The notes beneath the pieces are model-generated. The model did not search any database and had not been told where the DNA came from. It saw nothing but the letters and a program-made list of their open reading frames with translations. DNA of 64,000 bases from Burkholderiales bacterium RIFOXYD12_FULL_59_19 (GTDB lineage Bacteria > Pseudomonadota > Gammaproteobacteria > Burkholderiales > Burkholderiaceae_C). The stretch lies in NCBI GenBank assembly GCA_001771065.1, contig MESQ01000067.1, positions 1 to 64,000 of the forward strand. Reading direction: 5' to 3'. A program made the translations under genes and the position numbers. Positions 9,186-18,577 of the stretch are shown piece by piece; position 1 is the first letter of the stretch; each line of letters opens with the position of its first letter.

Positions 9186-9722
9186 ATGAGCTTCACTACC
9201 GAGACCCACCCTGGCGCCTACCAAGGCGTGGTCGATGCCACCCGCGGATTTGTCTTCAACCACGCCATGGTGCGCGTGAAAGAGCCGCAAGTGGCGCTGG
9301 ACTTCTACACCCGTGTCATGGGCATGCGCGTATTGCGCAAGCTGGACTTTCCCGAGATGAAATTTTCACTGTATTTCTTGCACCTCAGTGTTGACGGCGA
9401 GAGTGCGCCCGGTGATGTCGGTGAGCGCACGGCCTGGACCTTCGCCCAGAGGGGCATCCTCGAATTGACCCACAACTGGGGTACCGAACTCGACCCGGAA
9501 TTCAGGTACCACGACGGCAATGCCCAGCCCCAGGGCTTTGGCCACCTTTGTTTTTCCGTGCCTGACCTGGATGTGGCCATTGCCTGGTTTGATGAAAATC
9601 AGGTGAGCTTTGTAAAGCGTCCCGACCAGGGCAAGATGAAGGACGTGGCCTTCATCAAAGATCCCGATGGCTACTGGATTGAAATCATTGAGCCGTCCAG
9701 GCTCAAAGGCCTGGGCCGTTAA
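9186..9722 (+). CDS. gloA: glyoxalase I (lactoylglutathione lyase)
   Basis: A 178-residue protein of the longer glyoxalase I type. It isomerises the hemithioacetal of methylglyoxal and glutathione to S-lactoylglutathione. The four metal ligands are visible: His in FNHAMVRV (about residue 26), Glu in ILELTHNWGTE, His in GFGHLCFSV and Glu in WIEIIEP. LDFYTRVMGM and FIKDPDGYW are family signatures. Its stop overlaps the start of the cytochrome c gene (TAATG), implying coupled translation; a functional link between the two is not established. Confidence 0.92.
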   Translation: MSFTTETHPGAYQGVVDATRGFVFNHAMVRVKEPQVALDFYTRVMGMRVLRKLDFPEMKFSLYFLHLSVDGESAPGDVGERTAWTFAQRGILELTHNWGTELDPEFRYHDGNAQPQGFGHLCFSVPDLDVAIAWFDENQVSFVKRPDQGKMKDVAFIKDPDGYWIEIIEPSRLKGLGR

Positions 9723-10066
9723 TGTTCATGCGTCATATTGCCCGCCAAGGGTTCAGCCCGTTCGCATTAAAAGTCCTGTTGCTGGCAGCTACCTGGGGGA
9801 GTACGGGTAGCGGCCTTGCAAACGAGGCATTGGCCAGGAAAAGCGGCTGTTTGGGGTGCCATGCGGTGAATGTCAAATTGGTAGGGCCGGCCTACCACGA
9901 CGTTGCAACCAAATATGCTGGCCGGAGTGATGGGTTGGAGCAACTGACAGACAGCGTCCGTCATGGCAGCGTCGGTAAATGGGGCGATTTACCCATGCCA
10001 GCGCACCCCAAACTCTCAGCCGCTGATGTCAAAAAACTGGCTACTTGGGTTTTAAGCGCCAAGTAG
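9722..10066 (+). CDS. periplasmic monohaem cytochrome c (c551/c552 type)
   Basis: A 114-residue protein with a Sec signal peptide (hydrophobic ALKVLLLAATWG, cleavage near GLA-NEA) followed by a single haem motif CLGCH and a distal Met in LPMPAHP. Size and motifs fit small class I cytochromes that shuttle electrons in the periplasm. The start may be ATG 9722, overlapping the gloA stop, or ATG 9728. Placement downstream of the GMC dehydrogenase genes suggests it may accept electrons from that enzyme, but gloA and the RHH gene intervene. Confidence 0.85.
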   Translation: MFMRHIARQGFSPFALKVLLLAATWGSTGSGLANEALARKSGCLGCHAVNVKLVGPAYHDVATKYAGRSDGLEQLTDSVRHGSVGKWGDLPMPAHPKLSAADVKKLATWVLSAK

Positions 10067-10071
10067 CATCT

Positions 10072-11487
10072 CTACCGGATCAAAAACGCCAGCACCCGCT
10101 CGGCCAGCTTGCCATAGGGCGGCCACAGGAATTTGAGCGTGCTGAACCGGGCTTGGTAAAACACCGGGCGCATTTTGGAAAAAGTCTCGAAGCCTTCGTG
10201 GCCGTGGTAGTGGCCCATGCCCGAATCACCCACGCCGCCAAAGGGCAGATCGTGCTGGCCCACATGAAACAGCGCATCGTTCACAGAGACCCCGCCCGAC
10301 ATGACGCGTTCGATGATGCTTTGCACCTGCGCCGCATCAAAGCTGAACGGGTAGAGCGCCAGCGGTCGCGGCCCGGCGTTAATAGTGTCGATCACTTGGC
10401 CCAGCGCGGTATAGCTGCACAGCGGCAGGATCGGACCAAAGATTTCGCGCTGCATCAGCAGGCAATCCAGGGGCGCGTCCAGCACAATGTGCGGCGCGAT
10501 TTTGCGGGTGGCCGCATCAAAGGCGGGCCCGTCCAGCAGGGGCAGCACTTTGGCGCCGCGGTCTTGTGCGTCTTGCAGCGCGTGCCGCAGCCGCTCAAAA
10601 GCGCGCTGATCAATGATGGCGGTGTAGTCCGGGCTGTCGAGCTGCGGGTAGCGTTGCCGGGCAAAGCTGCGCGCCAGGCGCACAAATTCATCGACCTTGC
10701 CCGTCGGCAGCCAGGCATGGTCCACGGTGGTGCAGATCTGGCCCGCATTGAGCAACTTGACAAACATGATCCGTTCGACCGCCGTTTGCAGCGGGAAGTC
10801 ATCACAGACAATGGCCGGCGCCTTGCCGCCCAGCTCCAGCGTGACCGGGCACAGGTTCTGTGCGGCGGCGGCCATCACCGCCCTGCCCGTCTGGCTGGAG
10901 CCGGTGAACAGCAAATGGTCGAATTTAAGTTGTGAGAAGGCAATACCCACACCCCCGGTTTCGTCAAAAAACTGCAGCTTTTCCGGCGGAAAGTAAGTCG
11001 GTATGTGGGCCATCAAGTAAGCCGCCAGGTGACGCGAGTTTTCGCTCATCTTGACCATGGCGCGGTTGCCTGCCGCAAAGATGTAGGTCAGCGGCACCAG
11101 ACTCAGATTGAGCGGAAAGTTCCACGGCACGATCACACCCACAACACCCAGCGGCTGTGCCATGACGCGGTTGCTGGCCCCAAGAAAATTGCGCCAGTCC
11201 ACAGCGCGGCGCTGCGGCTTCATCCAGCCTGGCAGTTGTTTGATGACGTGGTCAATGCCGTCCACCACCGGAAACACCTCGGCGAGCAGGGTTTCAACGC
11301 GCGAACGGTGGCCGTAGTCGGCATTGATGGCATCACACAGGGCTTCCTTGTGCTCGCGCACGAAGCGCTGCAGCGTACGCAAATCTGCCTTGCGCTCGGC
11401 CAACGCGGGAACAGGATGGGCCAAATAGGCTTGGCGCTGCAGCGCAAGTGCCGCCTCTAGCGGGCTCGGGGTAAGGGTCTGGTTCAT
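10072..11487 (-). CDS. calB: coniferyl-aldehyde-dehydrogenase-type aldehyde dehydrogenase
   Basis: A 471-residue NAD(P)-dependent aldehyde dehydrogenase, started at ATG 11487 (MNQTLTP); the track start at 11529 adds an unlikely extension. It has the PWNFP motif, TGSSQTGRAVM for cofactor binding, the catalytic Glu in LELGGKAPAI and the catalytic Cys in GQICTTVDH, which is the pattern of the coniferyl aldehyde dehydrogenase subfamily rather than the usual GQxC(T/S)A. The hydrophobic C-terminal end is also typical. It probably oxidises aromatic or long-chain aldehydes to acids. It is convergent with the cytochrome gene, with 5 nt between the stops. The symbol is by family resemblance only. Confidence 0.8.
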   Translation of the reverse strand: MNQTLTPSPLEAALALQRQAYLAHPVPALAERKADLRTLQRFVREHKEALCDAINADYGHRSRVETLLAEVFPVVDGIDHVIKQLPGWMKPQRRAVDWRNFLGASNRVMAQPLGVVGVIVPWNFPLNLSLVPLTYIFAAGNRAMVKMSENSRHLAAYLMAHIPTYFPPEKLQFFDETGGVGIAFSQLKFDHLLFTGSSQTGRAVMAAAAQNLCPVTLELGGKAPAIVCDDFPLQTAVERIMFVKLLNAGQICTTVDHAWLPTGKVDEFVRLARSFARQRYPQLDSPDYTAIIDQRAFERLRHALQDAQDRGAKVLPLLDGPAFDAATRKIAPHIVLDAPLDCLLMQREIFGPILPLCSYTALGQVIDTINAGPRPLALYPFSFDAAQVQSIIERVMSGGVSVNDALFHVGQHDLPFGGVGDSGMGHYHGHEGFETFSKMRPVFYQARFSTLKFLWPPYGKLAERVLAFLIR

Positions 11488-11561
11488 GGCGCCTGACAGT
11501 TTATGCCCGAATCCTTGCGCCCGGTGCACCGCGTGATCCGATTGAACTCAGGCATCTAATC

Positions 11562-11775
11562 AGTTGGGGTCAGAGCACGTCGCTGCGCGAGTGGTCTGAC
11601 CCGCAAAGTTTCAAGTTAGTTGGGGTCAGAGCACGTCGCTGCGCGAGTGGTCTGACCCGCAAAGTCTCAAGTTAGTTGGGGTCCGAGCACGTCGCTACGC
11701 GAGTGGTCTGACCCGCAAAGTCTCAAGTTAGTTGGGGTCCGAGCACGTCGCTACGCGAGTGGTCTGACCCGCAAG
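11562..11775. repeat. four tandem 56-bp palindromic repeats (REP/REPIN-like)
   Basis: Four copies begin with AGTTGGGGTC at 11562, 11618, 11674 and 11730, an exact period of 56 bp, the last truncated. Each contains an inverted repeat, GGGTCAGAGCAC against GTGGTCTGACCC, around a loop GTCGCTGCGCGA. Copies 3 and 4 share changes (GGTCCGAG, CGCTACGCG), so the array grew by stepwise duplication. It fills most of the 327-nt gap between calB and thiQ; nothing else is seen in that gap. Confidence 0.9.
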
Positions 11776-11814
11776 ACATCTAAATTGACACCTTTGCCAT
11801 GGGGCTTGAACAGC

Positions 11815-12459
11815 TCACCACAAAGCAGCAAGACGGCCATGACTCAGGCGCACTGCACGTGTGGCCATGGCGCGGGCCTCCTGTTCGTCGTGGGTGACCA
11901 GCAAGGTCGGCACGCCAGCGGCCTGAATACGGGCCTTGAATTCATCGCGCAGGCTGGTACGCAAGTCGGCATCCAGCGCAGAGAAAGGCTCGTCGAGTAA
12001 AAGCGCACGCGGCTGGGTGATCAGCGCGCGTGCCAGCGCCACACGCTGCTGCTCACCACCCGACAAATGCCAGACCTTGTACCGCGCATGGTCAGCCAGG
12101 CCAAACAGCGCCAGCATAGCCAGTGCTTTTGCTCTGGCTTTGGACTTGTCCAGCCGCTGCTCAATCAAACCAAAAGCCACGTTGTCAAGCACAGACAGAT
12201 GAGGAAAGAGCGCAAAGTCCTGAAACATCAGGGCAAACCGGCGCTGCTCGGGTGGCAACCGGGTGATGTCCTGGCCGTTAAACCAGACGCTGCCGCCCAA
12301 GGGGGACTGCAAACCCGCCACGATGGCAAGCAGCGTGCTTTTGCCGCTGCCGGACGGTCCCAGCAAAGCGACAATTTCGCCAGCCGCCACCGACAGATTG
12401 ATGTCTTGCAGCAAGGCGCGATCGCCGTAGTTTTGGCTGATGTGGCGCAGTTCAAGCAT
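11815..12459 (-). CDS. thiQ: thiamin ABC transporter ATP-binding protein
   Basis: A 214-residue ATPase from ATG 12459 (MLELRH); the track's 12492 start lies inside thiP. It has Walker A GPSGSGKST, signature LSGGEQQRVALARAL, Walker B ALLLDEPFSALD and the switch His in VTHDE. It energises uptake of thiamin/TPP with ThiP and ThiB. The short length and the gene context (thiB-thiP-thiQ behind a TPP riboswitch) identify the substrate. The start overlaps the end of thiP by 8 nt. Confidence 0.93.
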   Translation of the reverse strand: MLELRHISQNYGDRALLQDINLSVAAGEIVALLGPSGSGKSTLLAIVAGLQSPLGGSVWFNGQDITRLPPEQRRFALMFQDFALFPHLSVLDNVAFGLIEQRLDKSKARAKALAMLALFGLADHARYKVWHLSGGEQQRVALARALITQPRALLLDEPFSALDADLRTSLRDEFKARIQAAGVPTLLVTHDEQEARAMATRAVRLSHGRLAALW

Positions 12460-14101
12460 GGCGCAATTCTCCCATCGGCACGTTCCCTGCAACTGGCCAA
12501 CCGGGCACCTCGCGCTCCACCACCGGCCACTCGATCAGCAAAAATGCCAGTAGCGCCAGCAGCATCAACAGACTCGCCAGCACAAAAGCCTGGTCCAGGC
12601 TGGCGGCCCCCGGATGGCCCAGGCGCCGATAGATCAGGGTGGTAAGCGTGGCCCATTCGGGGCGCGACAAAAACAAGGTCACGGCAAACTCGCCCAGCGC
12701 GGTGGCCGCCGCAAACGCCATGCCGCGGCGCAAGGCCGGGCGCAACAGCGGCAGGGTGACACGCCAAAAGGTCCGCTGCGGACTGGCGCCCAGCGTACGC
12801 GCCGCGTTCAGAACATGCGGCGGCAAACTGTCCAGCCCCGCTGCCATGGACTTGGCCACAAACGGGTACGCCAGGACGGCATAGGCCGCCAGCAGCAAGG
12901 GCAAACTGGCGGTCCAGTCCGGGTACAACAACAGCAGACCAAACGCCACGGTGACCGGCGACACCACAAACGGCAAAAAGGCAGCGGCACGCCACAACAC
13001 CGAGCGCTGCGCAGCCAGCGCGTGTAAAACGCCCAGCAACGTGGCCAGCAGCAAGGCGATGCTGGAAAACCGCAGCGTGTTCCATAAGGCCGCCGCCACC
13101 TCAAAGTCCAGCAGCGTGACCCAGGTGCTCCACCCAGCCGCCAGCGCCCGCCACACAATCGCCAGAATCGGCAAGGCGCAAATGGCGAACAGCACCAGCA
13201 AGGCCCCAAGCAAGGCCAGCCACTGCGCCAGGCCTTGAGGCGGCCGCCGTGCCAGCGGTTGCACCCGGCTGGGTGCAGCCAGGCGTTTCTCCAGCAGCGC
13301 ATACAGCAAGGCCACACCGCCGGTGAGCCCCAGCATCCACAGCGCCAGCACACTGGCCTGCCCCAGTTGCAGCTCATGTGCCACCAGGGTGTAAATCTCG
13401 ACCTCCACCGTGGCAAAACGCTGGCCGCCCAGCACCAGGGCCAGGCCAAAACCGGCAAAACAATACAAGAAAACCAGGCACAAGCTCGACATCAGCCACG
13501 GTGCAATGGCTGGCCACTCAATACGCCAAAAGGTACGCCACGGCGTGGCACCCAAAGAGCGAGCCGCCGCCACCTGACGCGCGTTGATCTGACCCAGCGC
13601 ATCGACCCCGGCGCGCACCACCAGGCACAGGTTGAAAAACAGATTGCCATACAGCAGCAGCCAGGGCGTGTCCTGCAAATTGACACCGAGCCAACCACTG
13701 AGCAGGCCACGCGGACCCCACAGCGCCAGCACGCCGAGTGCGGCTACCAGCGTCGGCACCACAAAGGGCAGCATCAACAGACGCAGCACCAGTGCGCGCC
13801 CGGCAAATTCAAAACGCGCAAGCACCCAGGCCAGCGGCAGACCCAGCACAAAGACCAGCACACAGGTAATGCCCGCCTGCGCCAGCGACCACAACACGCG
13901 CCAACGCAAGTAATCGTCTTGCCACGGCGTCCAGAGCGACCAACTGCTGCTGGCGGCACCGAGCCAACTGGCCTCGCCGGTGAAGCCACTCAAAGCCAGC
14001 CGGGCCAAGGGCGCGATCAGCAACAGCAGCAGCGCGGCAAAGGGCAGCAAGGCGAGCCACAGGCTGCTTTGTGACTGTCCACAGGCACGTACAAAAGACA
14101 T
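12452..14101 (-). CDS. thiP: thiamin ABC transporter permease
   Basis: A 549-residue inner-membrane protein from ATG 14101 (MSFVRACG); the track start at 14185 runs into the repeat region. It is a fused double permease with about 12 membrane segments and two binding-protein-dependent transport domains. Each half has an EAA-like loop that contacts ThiQ (ARSLGATPWRTFWRIEWP in the first, ARTLGASPQRTFWRVTLP in the second). It forms the thiamin channel. It is separated from thiB by an unusual 226-nt gap full of repeats, so whether it is read from the same transcript is uncertain. Confidence 0.93.
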   Translation of the reverse strand: MSFVRACGQSQSSLWLALLPFAALLLLLIAPLARLALSGFTGEASWLGAASSSWSLWTPWQDDYLRWRVLWSLAQAGITCVLVFVLGLPLAWVLARFEFAGRALVLRLLMLPFVVPTLVAALGVLALWGPRGLLSGWLGVNLQDTPWLLLYGNLFFNLCLVVRAGVDALGQINARQVAAARSLGATPWRTFWRIEWPAIAPWLMSSLCLVFLYCFAGFGLALVLGGQRFATVEVEIYTLVAHELQLGQASVLALWMLGLTGGVALLYALLEKRLAAPSRVQPLARRPPQGLAQWLALLGALLVLFAICALPILAIVWRALAAGWSTWVTLLDFEVAAALWNTLRFSSIALLLATLLGVLHALAAQRSVLWRAAAFLPFVVSPVTVAFGLLLLYPDWTASLPLLLAAYAVLAYPFVAKSMAAGLDSLPPHVLNAARTLGASPQRTFWRVTLPLLRPALRRGMAFAAATALGEFAVTLFLSRPEWATLTTLIYRRLGHPGAASLDQAFVLASLLMLLALLAFLLIEWPVVEREVPGWPVAGNVPMGELRHA

Positions 14102-14155
14102 CAGTTGAGGCACTTCAAAGTTGGTGTTGACTCTGAGCTTGGTGGGGCAGATTTC

Positions 14156-14191
14156 GGTCTTCCACGGTCTTCCACGGTCTTCCACGGTCTT
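14156..14191. repeat. 10-bp microrepeat GGTCTTCCAC, 3.6 copies
   Basis: GGTCTTCCAC is repeated three times exactly and then begins a fourth copy (GGTCTT). It lies in the thiB-thiP gap immediately beside the REP hairpin, consistent with replication slippage. Confidence 0.9.
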
Positions 14192-14210
14192 TGTAGGGCG
14201 TGAAGGGCGT

Positions 14211-14260
14211 TGTACAAGGGCGGACTTCAGTCCGCCTGGTCGACTGAAGTCGACCCTACA
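14211..14260. repeat. bipartite REP hairpin element, copy 1
   Basis: Two adjacent perfect hairpins: GGCGGACT-TC-AGTCCGCC and GGTCGACT-GA-AGTCGACC, bounded by TGTACAAGG and CCCTACA. A second copy of the same element is at 17496-17541. It sits between thiB and thiP in the transcribed direction, so it may act as an RNA stem that lowers expression or protects the upstream message. Confidence 0.88.
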
Positions 14261-14293
14261 TCAACCCTACATCAACCCTACATCAACCCTACA
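14254..14293. repeat. 11-bp microrepeat CCCTACATCAA, 3.6 copies
   Basis: Three exact copies of CCCTACATCAA plus CCCTACA. The unit starts with the last seven bases of the REP element, so it seems to have grown by slippage from the REP terminus. Confidence 0.9.
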
Positions 14294-14327
14294 GCAAACC
14301 CAAACAAACTGCCCTTGAGACATGTGT

Positions 14328-15350
14328 TTACTTCAGCACCACCTTGGTCCAACGCGCCACCCAAACGGCGCCTTGGCTGGCCACCACTTGCGGGGCCGGG
14401 GCTTCAAAGGCGGCGGGCTCGGCAGCGTGGCGCATCACCTCGGGACGGGCGGTTCCGGCCTGCGCCGGGTACATCCACATCTCGGTCGGTAGCGCTTGCT
14501 GCACTGACCCTGAGCGCATGAAATCGACAAACTTCAGCGCTGCCTCTCGCTGACTGCCACCCTTGACCAGGCCCACACCCTCCACTTGTCGAAACACACC
14601 GCCCTTGAGGTTCAGGCTGGCGGTGGGCGCCTCAGAAATTTTTTCCTTACTGTAAAACACCTCGGCTGCCGGACTGGTGGCGTAGCTCACCACCAGCGGG
14701 TAGGCACCCTTGTTGCGGGCAAAGTCGGTGTAATAGGCTTCGCTCCAGCCTTTCACCACTTTCAGGCCATTGCCACGCATCTGCGCCCACCAGGCAAAGG
14801 CAGGCTCTTCGCCCAGGCCTGAAATGGTTGCCAACAGGAAGGAATAACCGGTGCTACTGGTGGCCGGGTTGGGCGTGACCAACCAGCCCTTGTAGGCGGG
14901 CAGGGTCAAGTCCTGCAGGGTCTTGGGCAAAGCCACGCCGCCCTTGACGACTGCCGCCTTGTCGTAGTTCAAGGTGACAAAACCATAATCCACGGCGGCC
15001 AGCGCCGGACCCAGGTTGGCATCGGGGGCATTCGCGGTCTGGGGCAAAGTGGGCTCCAGCACACCGGCCGCCAGCGCCTTGCCAACCAGGGTGTTGTCAA
15101 TGCCGAACACCACATCGGCCACGGGCTGGGCGCGCGTCAAAATGAGCTTGTTGAGCATCTCACCAGCATCACCGCCCTTGATGATGACCAGCTTGATGCC
15201 GTTTTGAGCCTCAAACTGCGCCAGCAGGGGTTTGGGCAGGGCAAACGAACTGTGCACCATGACGCGCAGTTCATCGGCTGCCAGGGTTTGGGTAGAGACA
15301 GACAAAGTGGCCAGCGCGGTGGCTGCAAGGGCAAACAAACGACGGTTCAT
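14328..15350 (-). CDS. thiB: thiamin ABC transporter periplasmic binding protein
   Basis: A 340-residue protein from ATG 15350 with a Sec signal peptide (MNRRLFALAATALATLS, cleavage near TLAA-DEL). The mature part matches the ThiB/TbpA family of solute-binding proteins: LRVMVHSSFALP at the start, a DVVFGIDNTL hinge region, and a Trp/Tyr-rich pocket (ATSSTGYSFLLATI, GWSEAYYTDF). It captures thiamin, TMP and TPP in the periplasm. It is the first gene after the TPP riboswitch. The track start at 15392 lies in the riboswitch leader and is rejected. Confidence 0.94.
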   Translation of the reverse strand: MNRRLFALAATALATLSVSTQTLAADELRVMVHSSFALPKPLLAQFEAQNGIKLVIIKGGDAGEMLNKLILTRAQPVADVVFGIDNTLVGKALAAGVLEPTLPQTANAPDANLGPALAAVDYGFVTLNYDKAAVVKGGVALPKTLQDLTLPAYKGWLVTPNPATSSTGYSFLLATISGLGEEPAFAWWAQMRGNGLKVVKGWSEAYYTDFARNKGAYPLVVSYATSPAAEVFYSKEKISEAPTASLNLKGGVFRQVEGVGLVKGGSQREAALKFVDFMRSGSVQQALPTEMWMYPAQAGTARPEVMRHAAEPAAFEAPAPQVVASQGAVWVARWTKVVLK

Positions 15351-15424
15351 GGCAAAGCCTTTTAATGCGCCAGCACAAGGGTCGCTGGGCAAAAGGCCAA
15401 CCGCCAGACGGCAGACCTTCGAGC

Positions 15425-15512
15425 CTTCACGCTCCCTACGCTGGCATGATCCAGATCAGGTAAGGGGACTGTCTCAGCCCGTCTTGCAACGGACACCCCC
15501 GGTGAGGCCGCC
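15425..15512 (-). promoter_or_regulatory. TPP (THI-box) riboswitch
   Basis: On the minus strand the conserved order of TPP aptamer blocks is seen: GGGGGTGTCC, then GGGCTGAGA, CCCTTACCTGATCTGGATCA and TGCCAGCGTAGGGA. This is the complete THI-box core. It lies about 75 nt upstream of the thiB start. When TPP binds, expression of thiBPQ should fall. The stretch between aptamer and ATG contains a CCGTCTGGCGG-type stem that may belong to the expression platform, but whether it acts on transcription or translation cannot be decided by eye. Confidence 0.97.
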
Positions 15513-15536
15513 ATTGTAATAAGGCAGAGTCAAGGC

Positions 15537-16091
15537 TCAACCGGTGAGGGTCTCCACCGCCAAAATCGCCGCTTGCAAGCGCGCATCATGCTGGCCTTGG
15601 ATTTCAATGTGGGGAACATGCATGGCCTGCAGCGCGCGTTGAACCCGGCTGTGCACTGTGGCGCGCACGACTTCGCTGTCGCGCTGCAGACCGTCAGACT
15701 GCCAGGACAAATCAGGCTGCAATACCAACGTCAGGGCATAACGCCCGTGCAGGGCGTGGGCACAGTCAAACAACGAGCGGTCCGAGAAGTAGTAGTCGCT
15801 GTAAATCGCAGTGAGCAGCGGCGCACTGTCGCAAAACACGTAACCACAGCCCGTTTGCAAGGCCAGCGCAACCACCTGCTCTTCCTGCTCAAACTGGGTA
15901 CGCATGATGACCGCCTGCTCATCAATTCTGGGGGTACGGCCGTTCAGGTCGCAAAAGGTACGCAAATGCTCGGGCACCCAAAGCCCGCCAAAATGCGTCG
16001 CCAGGGCCTGCGCCAGCGTACTTTTGCCGGTGCACTCGGCACCAATCAGGCAGATGCATTGTGGTTGAAGCATCCCATCTGCCGGTGTCAT
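15537..16091 (-). CDS. NadR/AAA_28-like P-loop nucleotide kinase
   Basis: A 184-residue protein from ATG 16091 (the track includes one extra TTG codon). It has Walker A GAECTGKSTLAQAL, an EHLRTFCDLNGRTP block and CDSAPLLTAIYSDYY, resembling the AAA_28 ATPase family that includes the ribosylnicotinamide kinase domain of NadR. It therefore probably phosphorylates a small nucleoside or vitamin-like molecule, possibly nicotinamide riboside; this is inference. It starts 8 nt after the serS stop and so is likely co-transcribed with serS, and it ends just before the TPP riboswitch of thiB. No DNA-binding or NMN-adenylyltransferase domain of full-length NadR is present. Confidence 0.7.
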   Translation of the reverse strand: MTPADGMLQPQCICLIGAECTGKSTLAQALATHFGGLWVPEHLRTFCDLNGRTPRIDEQAVIMRTQFEQEEQVVALALQTGCGYVFCDSAPLLTAIYSDYYFSDRSLFDCAHALHGRYALTLVLQPDLSWQSDGLQRDSEVVRATVHSRVQRALQAMHVPHIEIQGQHDARLQAAILAVETLTG

Positions 16092-16099
16092 CAACTCGT

Positions 16100-17479
<1,380 letters not shown>

Positions 17480-17495
17480 TCATGGCACGTTGTGC

Positions 17496-17541
17496 TGTAG
17501 GGCGTGCTTTAGTCCGCCATGGTCGACTGAAGTCGACCCTA
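17496..17541. repeat. bipartite REP hairpin element, copy 2
   Basis: TGTAGGGCG then an imperfect GGCGTGCT/AGTCCGCC hairpin and a perfect GGTCGACT-GA-AGTCGACC hairpin, ending CCCTA. It is nearly identical to the element at 14211-14260. It lies in the 195-nt gap between ispH and serS; the remainder of that gap shows no gene. Confidence 0.85.
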
Positions 17542-17617
17542 AAAAAGACCGATAACACGTTAGCAATGGTTGCATGGAAAGGAACGTAGCAAGGTGCCAT
17601 GACAACCGCTTTCCGGC

Positions 17618-18577
17618 TTAAATTTCTTCATTCTGGTCCGGCCGCAAGCCCTTAGGCAGCGGAAACTTGACACTCTCGGGGTCGCCGGGCATACGTTGCA
17701 CCGACACCGCGCCCAGCGCTTTCAGCCGCGCCAGCACCTGGGTCACCAGAATTTCCGGGGCTGACGCGCCAGCCGTCAAGCCGACCCGAGTGCTGCCTTG
17801 AAACCACTGCGGCTGCAACTCGTCGGCACTGTCGACCATGTAGCCGGGTGTGCCCAGCTTGCGCGCCACCTCAGCCAGTCGGTTGCTGTTGGAACTGGTG
17901 GGGCTTCCCACCACCACCACCACATCGACCTGTGGGCTCATCAATTTGACCGCGTCCTGGCGGTTTTGCGTGGCGTAACAAATGTCTTGCTGCTTGGGCT
18001 CGCGCACGTTCGGGAAACGGGTCTTGATGGCTACCGCAATGGCCGCGGCGTCGTCCACACTGAGGGTGGTTTGTGTCACCACGGCCAGTTTGGCGGTCTG
18101 CGTGGGCTGAATACGCGCCACATCATGCACGTCCTCCACCAAGTGGATACCGCTGTCGAGCTGACCCATGGTGCCTTCCACCTCGGGGTGGCCCTTGTGG
18201 CCGATCATGATGAACTCATACCCCTCTTTGGCCAGCTTGGCCACTTCCACATGCACCTTGGTGACCAGCGGACAGGTAGCGTCAAAAATGCGAAAACTGC
18301 GCGCGGCGGCCTCTTGTTGCACGGCCCGGCTGACACCGTGGGCCGAAAACACCAGCGTGGCGCCTACAGGCACATCATCGAGGTCTTCTATAAAAACAGC
18401 GCCCTTGGCTTTCAGGTCGTTCACAACATAGGTGTTGTGCACAATTTCGTGGCGCACATAGATGGGGGCGCCAAACTTGGCCAGCGCACGCTCCACAATT
18501 TCAATGGCGCGGTCCACCCCGGCGCAAAATCCTCGCGGCTCAGCCAACAACACCTCAAGCCCTGCGTTCATGTTCAT
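17618..18577 (-). CDS. ispH: 4-hydroxy-3-methylbut-2-enyl diphosphate reductase
   Basis: A 319-residue enzyme catalysing the last step of the MEP isoprenoid pathway, HMBPP to IPP and DMAPP, with a [4Fe-4S] cluster. The three cluster cysteines are in [21 protein letters not shown] and [11 protein letters not shown]; substrate-binding His residues are in [15 protein letters not shown] and IGHKGHPE. The [11 protein letters not shown] segment is also typical. Its ATG overlaps the fkpB stop (ATGA). A start six bases further in (MNAG) is also possible. Confidence 0.97.
   Translation of the reverse strand: MNMNAGLEVLLAEPRGFCAGVDRAIEIVERALAKFGAPIYVRHEIVHNTYVVNDLKAKGAVFIEDLDDVPVGATLVFSAHGVSRAVQQEAAARSFRIFDATCPLVTKVHVEVAKLAKEGYEFIMIGHKGHPEVEGTMGQLDSGIHLVEDVHDVARIQPTQTAKLAVVTQTTLSVDDAAAIAVAIKTRFPNVREPKQQDICYATQNRQDAVKLMSPQVDVVVVVGSPTSSNSNRLAEVARKLGTPGYMVDSADELQPQWFQGSTRVGLTAGASAPEILVTQVLARLKALGAVSVQRMPGDPESVKFPLPKGLRPDQNEEI

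Noticed and set aside
10045-10935. Plus-strand ORF of 296 residues opposite the aldehyde dehydrogenase
   Set aside because: It is the antisense shadow of a well-conserved enzyme and its product is rich in His, Arg and Gln with no family resemblance.
11562-11775. Regular repeats that could be taken for a CRISPR array
   Set aside because: The 56-bp units are directly adjacent with no unique spacers, each unit is itself palindromic, and no cas genes are near.
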